Numbered from the stretch's first letter, positions 44,058 to 57,559 are shown. The stretch is 64,000 nt of DNA from Emmonsiellopsis sp. PD_33 (GCA_032988165.1 JANTQF010000021.1:1-64000), one strand, 5' to 3'. The notes: generated by a model not told the origin, from the sequence alone. A program made the numbers and translations.

Positions 44058-47020
44058 TCAGTAGTTCAACTCTCCACTCCCGGCTCCGCCCACGGCGTCT
44101 AAATCTTCGTAGCTCTTCAAGCTGCGTCCCTGGACCGCCTCTTTGGGGCCCATTGCTTGCGAGCTTCCGCCAGCATCGCCCCACCGCCCACCGCCAGGGA
44201 CAAATCCACCGGGAATGCCTGCGGCGAGTGCTGCGGGGTGACCGGGGGGTATGTATGCTGCGCCTGTATTCGGGGGCATAAAAGCACCGCCCATTCGGAC
44301 AGGGCTGAGTCGACCGTTGCTTCCCACGCCGGCACCGCCAGATCCGAAGCGGCTGCCGCGACGATCGTATGGTCCCATTCTATTTCCGCCGTAGCGGTTA
44401 CCACGTCGAACAACGCCAGGGTTATGGAGGGCGGATGGGTCCCCGGAGGTTAATGGCAGCCCGTTACTGGTCCAACCAGGATGACCGGCGGCATTCATGA
44501 ATCCAGTGAAGCCAGCTCCGGATCCCGGCATGCCCTGGAAGGCACCGCCTGGCATCTGTCCGTTACCCGCACCGAAACCAAAGGGCATGTTCGCAAGATT
44601 GAATCCACGAGGTGTTCCGGTTGGCATGTGGCCAGACGAGTAGGGGAAGTGGCCGTTGCTGGTGGGGTCAGATCTCGAAGGAGATATATGTGCGGGGTCC
44701 AACACATAGGCATTCACCAATAGAAGCTGGAATTGGTGTTGGTGTTAGTATAGGGTTCACCAAATAGGGGTTGAGGCCGACTCACATCATTGCGAACATC
44801 GGCATACCACTCTGGGTGACGCTTTTCCACATGCTTGCGCCAAAAGTGCTGCGCCTTGAACAGTTTTGTACATTCAGGTACCTTACAACGGAATTTCGAC
44901 TCGTCCTCCTGCTTGACAAACTTGGAGAGCTCTTCTTCCACAGCTTCTTCGATAGGCTTACCACCTAGCTTTTTCAAATCCACACTCTCCGGATCTAGGA
45001 TTTGACGAAGCTTGTCTTCGAATGTCTTCACCCAATTAAAGGCGCGTTGTATTTGCTGCTCGCTCTTCGACGTGAAGCGAGGTTGCTTCTTCTCGTCCAC
45101 TGGTGACTCCCCATTCTGTTCTTCCTCTTCCGAAACTTCCTTCTTCTTCGTGGGGAATGGCTGTCCGAGGGCACTGGCCCTCGCAGCAGCCTTTGCTTGG
45201 GTACTCAAGCCGGATCGTGGACGACGTAGATGGCCACCAGGGCATTTGCGTACCAGCTCGTGAATCGAATCACTCTCAAAAACGCAGAAAAAGCAGAAGT
45301 TATAGACGCGGCGTAGGTACTCAACCATCAAGTCAAGTTGCTTCTTCTTAACAAGGAAATCCTCGTTGTCGACCTCTTCATCATAGGAATCTTGTTCTTC
45401 GCGTTCCTCTGGCTCCTCCCCTTCTTCCAAGAGGATCATATCCGGCTCCGACTCGAAATCTTTCTTTTTCTTCCCGCCAGAGACAGCGGGGACGGGGGGC
45501 TGAAGCAAGCCTCTGTTTCGCAGATCCTCGACTCGGCTCTCGATCTTAGATAGGCCCTCACCAGTACCCAGTTCAGAGTCGAGCTTCAAAACGACGCGTC
45601 TGGCGAGTTCAAGATCTCTCTCGATACGTTCAGGCGCCGAGAACAAATCCCAGAGAGCCTTTTTTCTAGGGTTTGTTGGTGGGACATGGACACCAACGTG
45701 GCATACAAAATCGCCGCGGATAGGGTCATGAATGGTTTTCTCGTTGATCGCTTCCAGTGCCTTGTCAGCGGTGGAGATGCTACTGTTTCCATTCGTCACA
45801 CCATTCTCAACCTCCTCGCCCTCTTCATCCCTACCGTCACCTCTTTCAATGATGGACGGGGCGTCAAGGGCAGGATGAAGCATGATCCACCCCATTCGGT
45901 GGCATTTCTTGGTAGGATTAGGGTCGCTCAGGCTCAGCCATTTGAACCCACCATCTCCCTCACCGAGATGTTCCTTACAAAAGTCTTCAATCTTGTCGCG
46001 ACTAACATTTGGGGCCAGTGTTTTGATAAGCAGGGCAGGCTGAAGCAACGAGTCGTCTCGTAAATCACCGCCCCGCGCGGGTACGAGATCGAGCACACTG
46101 AGGGTCTCGCCCACGGCAGTTGCTTCACCTTCTTCCTTTTCGATAATACCACCGGCCCCATCGCTTTCGCTCTTGTAAATCCCTTCCAATGTGAACTCAT
46201 CGAAGATCCCGGAGTCGATATCAGTTGCCCATTGCTGGTATGCGCCGGTCCTAAACTCCATCAGACGTTGACGAATAGGGTCCCTGACCTCTGGAACATA
46301 TCGCTCTCTAAACCATTCCTCTGATTTGTGTTGTTGGACGAAAGTACGAGCCATCTTAATCTGAAGTTCGGCTTTGTACGCATCATAGGCAGTTTGGATT
46401 TGGGCTCTTTCCTTTTCGCGATCTTCTCTCGCCTCACGTTCGCCCTTCACACGATCAGTTGGACGTCTCCCCCCATGTTTAGCCCGTTCCTTTTCTTCCT
46501 TGATCGCCTGTTCCGCTCTCCACCACTCAGCAAACCAGTTGAATCCAACTTGAAAGTCGAGAGTTAATGGATTAGGGAGTAAATTGGCGCGCAAGATGGC
46601 CTTGGCCGTGTCCTGGCCAGGGACATATCGGTCGATGTTGGCAGCGATAGGAGAGGGTAAACGACGGCGTTCTTCTCTATCCCGAGCAGCATGGTCTCGA
46701 GAGGCCGCATAGTACTCGTCGCGGGGGGCACGTTCTCGATCACCGGGCTGGTAGCGGTCGATCGCCACCGGAGACCGGGATCGACCACGCGTGGAATTTC
46801 GTCTACGATCCTGAGAGGCTGACATTGGTGTTAGCTAGATCGAGCGAGGTAACATGGCCATAGTAAAAAGGCCACACTTTCTCACGTTGTACTTACCAGG
46901 AGATCGTCGTCGGTATGAATCCATCGCTTGCCTAGCTGCAAAAGGATCCTCTTCACGACCCCATCGGGCATCCGGATTTGTAGCGGAAGGTGGAGAGCCA
47001 AAAGGTTCGTACGACTCCAT
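44058..47020 (-). CDS. Ars2/Serrate-like zinc-finger RNA-processing protein
   Basis: Ars2/SERRATE proteins link the nuclear cap-binding complex to RNA processing and decay. Exons 47020-46897, 46818-44786 and 44726-44058 give 941 residues. The N-terminus is Arg/Ser-rich (RRRNSTRGRSRSPVAIDRY), followed by the conserved helical block (AKAILRANLLPNPLTLDFQV, GFNWFAEWWRAEQA). A central RRM-like part covers SLLQPALLIKTLAPNVSRDK and SDPNPTKKCHRMGWIMLHP. Near the C-terminus is the single C2H2 finger, CKVPECTKLFKAQHFWRKH..KRH, diagnostic of the family. A Gly/Pro/Met-rich tail with RG motifs ends the protein. Exon 2 begins at the CAG inside ATGTCAGCC (46818), which keeps the frame; the ATG there is not the start. 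Despite the family name it has no demonstrated link to the arsenic gene at 2557. Confidence 0.93.
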
Positions 47021-48118
47021 ACTGGCGGAAATGTTTGCGCTGATGCAATATCATGCACCAAACGCTTCGTGTATAGCGGGTCGACTAAGAAGCGATATTC
47101 TGGACTATGTCACGGCTGGAGAATACTCGTAGGTACAGCGGTTGCCGGGAGGAGAGCTGGAGCTAGGAGTCGACATATTGACGGTTAGAGTACGGCTTTC
47201 AAAGGACGAAGGTGAAGATGAAATAGAGGGGCGTAGGACGGAAAGTAGAATAAGTAACGAGGGTAAGAAACGATTGAAAATGGGATCATCCAAAAAGTGA
47301 CAAGAGGGAAATTGGTCGCAGCAAGATAGATATAAGAAGGCCGCGGGGAAATGTTATCGATGAAGCAGAGAGATGGCTCTTTGATGCGTGCACGAGGGAC
47401 GGCATCGCCTTCGACAATGACGGGATGGAAGCAAGAGACACAAGAATGGCTGGGGGATATGAATGAAAAGAGGCCGAGCAAGTCGAGCGACGAATCCCTG
47501 GCAGCCAGGATGCTGGAGCGGACGAAGGAGTAAAGAGAAGATAACGGGGGTGACGTGAACAAGCTCAAGACAACGGGGCAAGGAGGACGATGACGGGCAG
47601 AGGAGGGAGCAGGAGGAACGAGGAAGACGAGACGAGGTAGAGGCGAGGCAACCTACAAGCAGCCTGAAGAAGACAGCCCCCAAGGCGCCGGGCAAAACAC
47701 AGAATGCGCTCGGGGATGAGCAATTGGCGGCGAGCAGCGTGGTGCAGATGGAGTGAGGTTGGAGATGTCGTCGGGATGTGGAGTTGGAGATGGAGATGAG
47801 GCTGGAGGCGGCTGAGTCACGTGCGCCATTCTGCTTAGTAACACCCCCCAGCCGAGCGGCAAGTCATAGATCTATTCTCACTTGTTATTCCTAGAGATAA
47901 GAAACACGCAAATAAAATGATACCTAACAGTTTTATAAGGCCGTTTAGCCATCCTATTCATAGGGCGGTAATTACTGGATGGTACCATTTTTAGGCTATA
48001 ATCTATAAGCAATGAAATCTTATGTTTATGTTAACTAGAGGTTATAGTAATTATAGTCAGTAGCCGGGCGGGGGAGAATAGGCTACTCGGTATTCGAGAG
48101 ATACAGCCTCGGGGTCGG
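47021..48118. other. Intergenic: Ars2 promoter and A/T-rich block
   Basis: This 1.1 kb holds the Ars2 upstream region, with the E-box-containing GTCACGTGC at 47816-47824, and an A/T-rich stretch at about 47880-48060 with many TA steps. The latter could be an old mutated repeat, but no terminal repeats or coding remnants are seen. Confidence 0.45.
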
Positions 48119-49247
48119 CTAAGTTACTGGGTGGTCAGGCGCTGGCTCGGGTGCTGGTGGGTTCTGAGGTGGTCGATTCGACCCCGTAATCCACGCATAT
48201 TCGCCGGCGATAGACAACGGCACTCCATACGTACACCTCCCACCCTCGCAATTCGCGTGAAACACCATCATACCCCCACCCGGCAAAACCTCCGCGTGGC
48301 CAGGCGCCGTCAACCCATAATCACCCGTCTTAAGCAACTGCTGGGAGGCCTTCTTATACGGCCCTAAAATTGTCCGCGACGTCGCGTACCGTATGTCGTA
48401 CTGTGGCGAGGAGAAGCAGTGGCTCGAGTAGAAGAGGAAATACAGGCCGTCGTGGAAAATGAGACTGGGAGCCTCGACTAGCGGGCCGTCACTATCGTCG
48501 CGGTCGAGAATTATCAGTGGATCACCGATCTTAGTTACGCCATCAGCTTCGAGTCTCTGCAGCATGATTGGCGTTCCCGCCAATGGGGGAATGCTGTTGC
48601 CGCAGTCGCCGCCGTTTCCGTTGGCGTTACCGTCTATTTTATACACGACATAGCGCGAACCGTCTTGGTCGACGAACCCGGCGGCATCGATGGCACCGCC
48701 CATGGCGAGGTGGCAGGCGATGGGTTTATCAACGGGGAAATAGGGGCCGGCGGGGTCGGTTCCTTCTGAGATAGCGGCGCTAATGCAGTGACGCCCGAGC
48801 ATATATTTGGATTCACCGGAGTAGTAGATGATTAGCCGTCCGTCGTCCTGCCAAAGAAGGGTTAGTTTGACGAAATGGGCGGAATTGCAGTTTTGCGCCA
48901 TGTACGGAGCATTTTCTTGTTGGAAAAATATCGGGTTCAAGGGACATCGAACATACCCTTCGAGTAACGCCGGGGGCCCAATGGTGGTTTTCCGTCTCCC
49001 ACGGCGCAAGGCCAGCCAGTGCATCTGTATCAAGCACAGTCCATGATTCAAAATTACTAGACTTGGCTACTGGTATCCTCTTGTCGGCATGATTGGTAGA
49101 AAACGCATACCATTCATCGCCGTGCTGGATGACTGTGGGATCTGGGAAATTCCCGCCAATGAGGAGGCGGGGCTGGCATTCAAAGAAGTTGGGGAAGCCT
49201 GGCTTCAATACTATGGCGCAGAAGAAGGGAAATAGCGAAGGGAACAT
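48119..49247 (-). CDS. Glycoside hydrolase family 43-type protein
   Basis: A five-bladed beta-propeller glycosidase acting on arabinan or xylan side chains. Exons 49247-48957 and 48847-48119 give 339 residues; the intron has donor GTATGT and branch CTAAC. The catalytic base Asp is in GGNFPDPTVIQHGDEWYAF. HHWAPGVTRRDDGRLIIYYS crosses the intron and fits the second blade, and the catalytic acid Glu is in VEAPSLIFHDGLYFLFYSSH. The N-terminus MFPSLFPFFCAIVL is hydrophobic and may be a short secretion signal, though it is weak. The frame is open upstream to 49493 without family resemblance, so I use the ATG at 49247. A Pro-rich tail ends the protein. Exact substrate is not readable from sequence. 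Confidence 0.9.
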
Positions 49248-52153
49248 GTTGCCGGATAGCTGCTTTGATGACAGCTTTTGTCGTCTCGGGATGCTTTCTT
49301 TTTGGTTCTGGCGGTGGCTGTTCCAGAGAACTAGGCCAGAGAAGTCGGATAATAGAAAGCAAAGAGACCGGGCATACTGGGAGAAACCGACTTGCAGACA
49401 GCCAGGGACATTTATATAGCTTGAATGCTTTGCAACAACCCCTGATAGAATCGGGCAAGGTGCGATTCTGGGAGGATTCGATGTGGAGAGCAATCCATCG
49501 CTGAAGGATTCGCGCTAGTTATAGCTAACTGTACATTCGTCCTTGGCGAAGCGGCTGAACAAGCGCTAGCTAAAAGAGGACTCCTCTCTGTGGGGAGGGA
49601 AGAGGTTGGTGATGTTTAAATCTGGATGACAGGGTTGTGTGGCGCAAGAGTCGGAGGTGGATGCTAAAGGCCATCATTGAAGGCCATCATTGAAGCCAAT
49701 GGTGGATGTCAAGGTACCTGTCATGCTCGGGTGAGAACTTAATCAAAGGTTGGGATAGGATTTGTTTTCAGGGGTCCCATACTCCCATTTGTTTTCAGCC
49801 CTGGAGGCTAAATTAATTAGGGTTGGCTCGACTTGCCCTAACCCGATGTAGCTAGCCCCGTTTCTATTCTTGACCTCCGTCCAACCTTCTTTAAGATTTG
49901 ACAGCTCTCCTGGACGGCTGGACGAGTGGACACTGGACAGGACGCTGGACGATGAAACTCCAGCCTGGGTTCAGGGGGCTATATCGAGAGCTCAAGATAT
50001 GCTCCAGGGCTCCAGGGGGGCTGATCTTTTTGCATTTGCTTCAAACATTATCGCGAAGTATTCAACCTTCTGGAACTGACAGCCCTATAGGAACATTACG
50101 CATATCAACTAATCTAGTACGGGATCGGAATCTCGGTTCAGGACAGGCAGGAGGCGCCCCATGTAGACATTCTGTCGGAACATCTCCATCTTGTGGCCCT
50201 CTGATCGCAGGACGGGAGCTTCCCCACGAATCCTCCGACGATATGGCTCCAGCTGGCCAGTGGCCCTACGAGAATCGGATTCGGCAACGGGACTATCTCT
50301 CACCGATTTGTTCCCTTCTTGGCATGTCTCTGGAGTCTGGGACTGTGGAAGAATCCAGACTTTGACTTTGAGTTCTGACCTGATCCTCCAGGATGCGATG
50401 GGTGCCAAGATCCCGGCTTGGCGTCCACCAGCCGCCCATGATCTCTTGCTCAACATGGATCGTCCCCGCTTCTTTTGCTCAACGATTGGTAATGCCGCAG
50501 TTGTTTTTTGGTCTGCTTCGAGTGTGCAAGCATGAGCTGGCTAGAACATCCATCATCCCCCGTCGGCTCTGGGCACTACTTCGCAGGCGGGATTGGGTAG
50601 TCTGGGGGCTGACAACAAAATCAATGTCCACGCCCAACAACGGACGCGCATGTAATCACGGATATGGGACAGATGATGCCCATGCTGTTACTCAGGTGTT
50701 GGAACAACATGGCATCCGTTTGTTTCTACAGTGTAGGCAGGCTTCATGGTGTAGGGTGGTATCTCCCTCTACATTTCATGCAGATGCTCTAACATGGTCT
50801 ATCCCATAGGGCTGGGAAATCTGCATCTCAACACTTTGCGTGGACTTGGCAGCCGAACTACTACAATCAGAACCATACGCAACGCAGTATCGCCGAGTCA
50901 AACCATATGGCCCTATCCCAGCCCTTCTTCTCTGATACATACATACCACCAGTCCAAAAGCAAAGGGATTAATCATTACTTCTTCCTTATTCCTTCAATT
51001 AATGTGCATATTGACCATTTACCTTCCACCCTCACACACAGTCTCAGAGGGTTACTGCATCCCCAACTGGATGGCTTTATTCAAAGCTGTCTAGACACCT
51101 ATGATATAGTCCAGCTTTGTGATGTTATAGATGAGACCAATACCTTAAAGGAATGAGGTGAGGAGAACCTTGATCTTGAGGGCATTAATGATGCAGAATA
51201 GGCCAAGGAAAAGAACAAGAGAGGAGGGGAGTTTGGTGGAAAGTGGGCTCACTGTCTCTTTGTTATGGAAGAACAGAGAAATAATTGGGAAATGTGGCAT
51301 GGCAGTCCTTGATGTGCACCAAGGAGGATAGATTGGACTGGACAAAGCCCAAGGACGTTTTTATAAATTCCAGATCCCTCGACGGAGCTCTCTAGCATGT
51401 CTTAATAGTCTCTAGAGGGGTATTCAGTGTTCTATCGATGGCTCTCTCTGCAGTTGGCGGGATTTGATGGGATATTGAAAAGTTGTATTCCGTAGTTTGA
51501 ATCGAAGAAGTTGTTGAAACTTGGAAGCATGGTGCAGCCTATCTTTTTCATTTTTTATTCGTTCTGCAGTTTCGGTCCCTAGGCGTCGATCCTCATCTGC
51601 CGTCACCGCCAAGACGCGGGTGGATAGGGGTGATAAGAACAAAAAACATACATCTGTGTCTATGTAAACGCTTCGGAAAGCAATTGTAGATATTGCCACA
51701 CATTGAATACCATCAGCATAATCATCCCATCAACATAAAGCTAACTAAACCCAAGTATCAACCCCTGAATCCGGAGCTATGGAGTATACAGATTGTAGTT
51801 TCGAGTTCTGCCAAGGAAGCCGTTAGCGCGGACCCTTCCAAGATTGCTGACTAATCCGGGCTTGGCACCGGCCCGCCCTATCTGACCGGACCTTGAACTT
51901 TTGACGACAAACAACCTCAACGTCAACTTCATCCCATATTCTCCTATATTCTCCCCCTCCCTCCCTCGCTCATTTGTTCCCGGACACTGTCTCTACCGGC
52001 CGTTCTGCACAGACAACCAATGGAGAGCTGCCTCAGCTGCGCTGAAAACCTGCCACGCTAACGCAGCCAAAGAACATTCCACGCGGAGATCGCCGCTGCA
52101 CCCTGTATCACAGCACGAGAAAGGTTACACAACAGCACGCTCGCAGCCAGAGA
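49248..52153. other. Long gene-free interval
   Basis: This 2.9 kb lies between divergent GH43 and GT90 genes. It contains a 13-base tandem duplication (ggccatcattgaa at 49669-49694) and several short frames without features (49870-50809). It may include decayed sequence, but I could not identify any ancestor. The last 250 bases are C-rich and probably the GT90 promoter and leader. Confidence 0.45.
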
Positions 52154-53600
52154 ATGCATATTCCCGGCCTCACTGGCCGTTACTTTACCGTTGCCGCCTT
52201 CTCTGCCATCCTCGTGCTCGGCGTCCTCTTTGTTTCCGTCTCCCACATCCGCGCCCCCATCCTCTACCAACCAAAGTCAACCCAGACATGTCCCACAACC
52301 ACTCCACTGGGCAGCGATGCGTTGATTCCTCCGTCTCCCCTGCCGTATCCCAATAGGAATAAGACTGCCGCTGAGGATGCCGGTAATGGAGGGAAGGAGT
52401 GGGAGTTTGTCGTGGAGCGGGATGGTGACAATTATGGCTTGAGTCGCGGCCAGTGCCAGAAGGCGTTTCCGAAGCTGTTTCTGGAGATTGAGAAGGCCGT
52501 TGTGGCCAGGCAGGGGAGGAAGATTACCTTTGATGAGATCAATTCGAAGCCATTGAAGAGGTCAATGGTGCGGGCGATGATTTATCAGGGAGAGGTGTGT
52601 AGCCTGAGCTTTATCATGCATTATTATAATCATCACCCTATTAATATATGTTCTCCTCTAGCTATATGTCATTGGCTTCGAAGACATGAAATACACCTTC
52701 ACGCGCGCTAAAGCCTCGCTGAACGCCCTTAACCGCGCTCTAAGCGCCATTCCTAACCGAGAAGAAATCCCCAATGTCGAATTTATCTTCACCTCTGAAG
52801 ACTATCACGACGAACCAGACCCAGTGTGGGTATACTCCAAGCGAGAAACCGACACCTGGGCTTGGCTCATGCCCGATTTCGGCTACTGGTCCTGGCCAGA
52901 GATAAAAGCCGGCCAGTACCGGAACGTCCGCAAACGTATCGCAGCCGTCGACGAAGGCTCCGTCATCAACGGCAAAGAAACCCCGGGCCTCAAATTCCAA
53001 GACAAGCAAAAACAGCTCCTCTGGCGCGGCAACATCGCAACCATGCCCGAACTCCGTGGAAAACTCCTCGAGGTCACCCAGGGCAAACCGTGGTCCTCCG
53101 TCCGCCCGCTCGAATGGGGTAACGAGGAGAGCATCCGCAACGACTATGTCGCGCTCGAAGACCACTGCCGCTACATGTTCCTCGCCCACGTCGAGGGCCG
53201 TAGTTACTCGGGCCGTGGCAAATACATTCAAAACTGCCGATCCGTCTTCATCGCGCACCAACTAACGTGGCGCGAAGCACACCACGCCGCCCTCGTCGCG
53301 ACCGGCCCAGACGCAAATTACGTCAAGGTGCAGCGCGATTTCTCCGACCTGGAGAAGAAGATCAACTACCTGCTCGACAACCCGGACGTCGCGGAGAAGA
53401 TCGCGGAGAACTCGATCAAGACGTTTAGAGACCTGTACCTGACGCCTGCCGCCGAGGCGTGCTACTGGCGCGAGCTGGTGCATGCCTACGCGTCCATGTG
53501 CGATTTCGAGCCCGTGCTATATCAGGATTCGATGGATAATAACAACATCCGCGGATTCCCGTTCGAGTCATTTGTGCTGAATTGGAACCTGCCGTCTTGA
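52154..53600 (+). CDS. GT90 (CAP10-like) glycosyltransferase, type II membrane protein
   Basis: Members transfer xylose or glucose in the secretory pathway; the namesake Cap10 is needed for the Cryptococcus capsule. Exons 52154-52594 and 52662-53600 give 459 residues. A single membrane anchor lies at about residues 12-30 (FSAILVLGVLFVSV), placing the catalytic part in the Golgi lumen. Conserved blocks include YGLSRGQCQKAFPKLFLEI, VEFIFTSEDYHDEP, WAWLMPDFGYWSWPEIKAG, QKQLLWRGNIATMPELRGKL and the acceptor/donor site region VEGRSYSGRGKYIQNCRSVF. The C-terminal ACYWRELVHAYASMC is also typical. The donor sugar and product in this fungus are unknown; moulds carry several paralogues. Confidence 0.93.
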
Positions 53601-55048
53601 TAAGGTCGCCAACCAATTTATCGATTGGATTGGATTGGGTTGGGCTGGGCTGGGTATTTTTAACGACAACTGTCCGGCACAGATTGCATGGGATAGACGC
53701 ATGGATGGATGGACGGCCAGTTCGATTTATATTGTTAATATTTTCTTCTCCCCGTTATTTATTCCCCCAAGCCCTCTTCGTCAAATTTTTTTTTGGGACG
53801 TTTCTTTTCCTTTTTAATAGATTTTTCCTACGGCGGCGCCTTGGGACTGACTGAACTGGGTGACTGGCTTGATTTCTTGTTTGCTTGCTTTGCTTGCTTG
53901 GTTGAATCTTCGCGGGATCGATTTGCACATACAACACGTCATGTTTTGCGTCATCTTTCTTCTTTTTCACTATTATATTGAGGAATTTCATCATGTGTAT
54001 ACACGGTTGTATCATTCTGAGTGGCGTACGGGGTGGTTTCATTTTGTTTTTTCCCTGGTGTATATATATGTATATATTTTCCTCTGTGGGACATCCAGAA
54101 CATATCTTATGATGTTAAAGATCCCTTCAGCGCAGGTTATTGCAGCCATTGACAGTTTCTCCCTCACAGATTCCTGCGTTAGGAGGCATGGACGTGGGCG
54201 CTAGGCTGGATCAGGTAATCAGCCCCCTAAGCCCCCTGGAGCCCTAACTCCTGGAGCTCTTGAGGCCAGGACTCAGGGGGGAACACTCCTGAGTGCTCGC
54301 GGTGGAGAGTACCCGGCAATATTATCCAGCGGCTAACATCCAATCGATCTACACAAGCACCTATGCGATTCTCTTTTTAGGCACGCCGCACCACTGATCC
54401 AGCAAAACTCGCCTCCTGGGCAGCCTACAGAAGGTCCTCCGGCTCGCGATGCTGATGGCTGAATTTCGCACCTACTTCTTCTGGGAACAGGCGAAAACCG
54501 ATCTGAAATATACCGGGGAATATGTCTTTAAAGAAACCAGCGCTGCGCCAATTCTAGACAATACAGAGAGATGCGGCGTTGCTGCGTATCATCGGGGGGG
54601 GTGTATATTTAACAATAGCTCTGCACAGGGCGTCCGGACTGCGGTGTCTGCGCTTCGGCGGTACGCTCGAGATGCGCCCGAGGTGATCTGGTTAAGGCAT
54701 AAGAGGGTGCTGCGAACGCTGTAGGAGAACCAGATGTATCAGGCTGCTAATAACTTGAGAGGCATTCAGCCAGCGAGGTCGTGGTTGGATGCCCCGGGTG
54801 GTAGTACGGTTGACACACCGCGTCTGCGAGCAGAGGGTGATGGCTTGAGGAGTGATAAGGAGACAACTGGTCATATTGCTTCTTGACCATATGCAGGACA
54901 CCAATCGTCATGTTGGTTCTCACATACGCTCTACACAAGACGGCTTCCTCAGACTATGCGTAATGGTCGTAGGTAGTATCGTATAGCAAGGCCTCCAAAT
55001 ATGTAACACAGCAACCCAATTGCTCAATCCTGCTAGGTTTATCTAACA
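53601..55048. other. Gene-free interval
   Basis: This 1.4 kb between convergent GT90 and P450 genes is T-rich on the left. The frame at 54449-54724 shows no domain. No RNA gene or transposon is seen. Confidence 0.5.
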
Positions 55049-56814
55049 TTAAGACGACCGAATTTCAACCCGGCAGCCATCTGCACTTGAAAGGACAAGA
55101 GTAAGCCGCTGCCTCTCACTACCAACAGGCTCTACAGGCTCCCTAGGTGGCAGAGATATGCCAGGAAAAGTTTGCAAAAGCCTCACTATCGTATACGAAA
55201 CCTCCATCATGGCAAAATCTTCACCTAGGCACTGTCGGGGCCCACCGTTAAAGGGGAAATATGCCCATCCAATTCCAGCCAGCTCCCCGGTCTCCCACCT
55301 TTCTGGGCGGAATTCATCCGCATCTGCCCCGTATATGCTCTTCGCGCGCGAATTGACGTATTGGGAGAACACGACCAGTTCTCCTTCCCTCACCAGCATG
55401 GGGCGATTGGCGTTGGGGCCGCCGCCGGTGGGTAGGATGGTCGTTTGAGTCGCCTCGCGGTTGTTTAAGGGGACGGGAGGGTATAGGCGTAAACCTGAAA
55501 TTATCAGAAAATGTCTGAAATAGAAAATGACTAGCGGGCTGACTGACTTTCTTTGATTACATAGGAAAGATACGGCATCTTTTTGATTTGCTCTCGCGTG
55601 GCGTGGGGCGAGTCTCCCATTAACGTCGATATTTCCTTTCGCAGGCGACGCATGACGTTGTCATGGCGGACAAGCAAGCGACTGATTGATCGATATTATT
55701 AGTCTCTTGAATAGTCAATAACCGGAAGTCAAGTACATCACATACAATGTCCACGCCAGGCAGCACGCGGTGGTGTCTCTCCCGGCAAGAAGCACATTGA
55801 GCAATTGGTCTCGTAAGTCCTGTTTACTTGCAGACTCCACTGCAAGCTGTGTAATGAAGCTGTATGATCTATTGTCTAAAATGTTCATCTCGCTAAAATT
55901 CAGACTGTCAATGTACCGTTCGACGAACCGGTGGACGTTTGCACAGGCCCTTCGGAATGTCGGCGGATTGTACAGAAACTGCCAGGGTGCGATGCGGAAC
56001 CTTTTCGCTAACCCTTCCTGGGCTATGTTAAAGCTCTCAGCAAAGAGCTTGTTGTCTGCATCCTGGTCAGTCTCCGCCAGCAAACTATACACTGATTTTC
56101 CGAATAGAAGGGCCGTTGTTGTGTCTAGGGTCAGATTGAAAAATAGGGGCTGAAGATCGATGACTCCGCTTGCCGGCAGACAAGCTACCAAGTTATCAAC
56201 ATGCTCGTGGAAATGATTGAGGTTGCGATTCTGCACTCGAGAGAATTGTTTACGCAGGAGTTCCCGAGAATGCTTCCACGCAGGGCCTTCCTGGGTAAAG
56301 ATGCCGTTGCCCAATAGGGGGGCAAAAATATCCGGCCTTGCGCCAAAGCCATAATCTAGATGTACATGATAAGCGCGGATGAATAATATATTCAAGTTTT
56401 ACTGCCCCGGCGAACCTTTGAAGTTGGTAGATAATAATGCTTCCACATTTTCGGGACGCAAAACATGGAAAGCTCGCGGTCCGAAGAGCAGATATTGGCA
56501 AAGGCTGTTGCCGGGCTCGTATTCCTGTGCTACTGAACATAGGAATGCAAGAAGTCGGCCGTCTGCGTTGGATGTCCACAGTTCTCTTATTCGATCGATA
56601 CCCAGGGGCCATCTTTTGGGCAGCTCTGGGGGAAGATCGCAGCCATGTTGGCGTCCCAGTATTCTATCTCTCTGTGGTTGGTTAAATATCTCTAGTCGGA
56701 ACCATGGAGCTCACTTACCTTGTAATCCCAATAACGTACCACCGCCAGGCGATAAACCGCGTTGCCAATGATAGATGCAAGTATAATACTATAAACCAGG
56801 AGTTGGAATGCCAT
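55049..56814 (-). CDS. Cytochrome P450, CYP52-like
   Basis: A membrane-bound haem mono-oxygenase of the CYP52-like group, whose members often hydroxylate fatty acids or alkanes. Exons 56814-56719, 56671-56416, 56355-55746, 55681-55548 and 55494-55049 join in frame to 513 residues. The N-terminal anchor is LLVYSIILASIIGNAVY. The I-helix reads LLAGRDTTACC, the ExxR motif KESLRLYPP crosses the last intron, FRPERW follows, and the haem-binding loop is FNGGPRQCLGEDFA with the ligand Cys. PLNNREATQTTILPTGGG is characteristic of CYP52-type proteins. No reductase or biosynthetic core enzyme lies adjacent, so a metabolic cluster is not indicated. It is not the CYP55 nitric oxide reductase that often partners nitrite reductase. 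Confidence 0.93.
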
Positions 56815-57559
56815 CTGTTTCTTAACTTTGTTTGCCCCTCAATCAGCGGATGGTCTCAACTCCAACGTTAAGAGATGAGGGAAGAAAGGGGGGAGGATGT
56901 CTGTTTAAGCATCATCTGGGAGTCAGGCTGTTTTTGAGGGACAACCTGGGAAGTTTAATCCTTGCTCTCCTTGGGTGGGATATCCTCGTGGACAAAGGAA
57001 GACCGATAGTACTGTTGGTAATGTTGGTAACACTCGCGGAATGCTGCATCAGAAATGTAACTATATGTAACTTAACCCTGCTCATCACCAGTGTGGTTAA
57101 CTAGTAGTTAGTTGATGTTGAGACATGCAGGCTTGATTTGATATCCAGCGCTTACAGAAGCAGCAAACGGGTGCCTAGATTTACCAACTCTACAGCATAG
57201 TTTTAGAGCCAAGCTGCCTTCGCCTGTGTAACTTTCACTGCAAGAGCCCGATGAACCCTGCGCTGCACCAGTTGAGCCTTGCTCAAGAGAGACAAGAACA
57301 TAGCGGGTGCCCTTGGAGCAGTTGAATAGAAAAGTGTCTTTGCATGCCGCAAGAGACCAGTGATCTCGTCCGTATATTCAATCTCCCGCATCTATTGGTC
57401 TTGACCTTTGCAACATCCTGCGCCAATTCGACCTTGATATCAGTCAACATGTCTGGAACGCTCCTCGGATATGTCTTCAACAAAGCTCTTTCCAAGAGGA
57501 CAGCAGAACATAATGTTTGCTTACTTAGTTTTTTGTGCGCGGTAAGGAGTCTCGGGCCT
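56815..57559. other. Intergenic with possible coding remnant
   Basis: This 0.7 kb lies upstream of the P450 gene. On the minus strand, two overlapping frames at 57495-57283 and 57391-57203 look weakly protein-like and could be a small decayed gene; I do not call it. Confidence 0.35.

Noticed and set aside
44058..47020. A second arsenic gene, since the family is called arsenite-resistance protein 2
   Set aside because: Ars2/Serrate is an RNA-processing factor; the name is historical and the locus is 40 kb from the methyltransferase.
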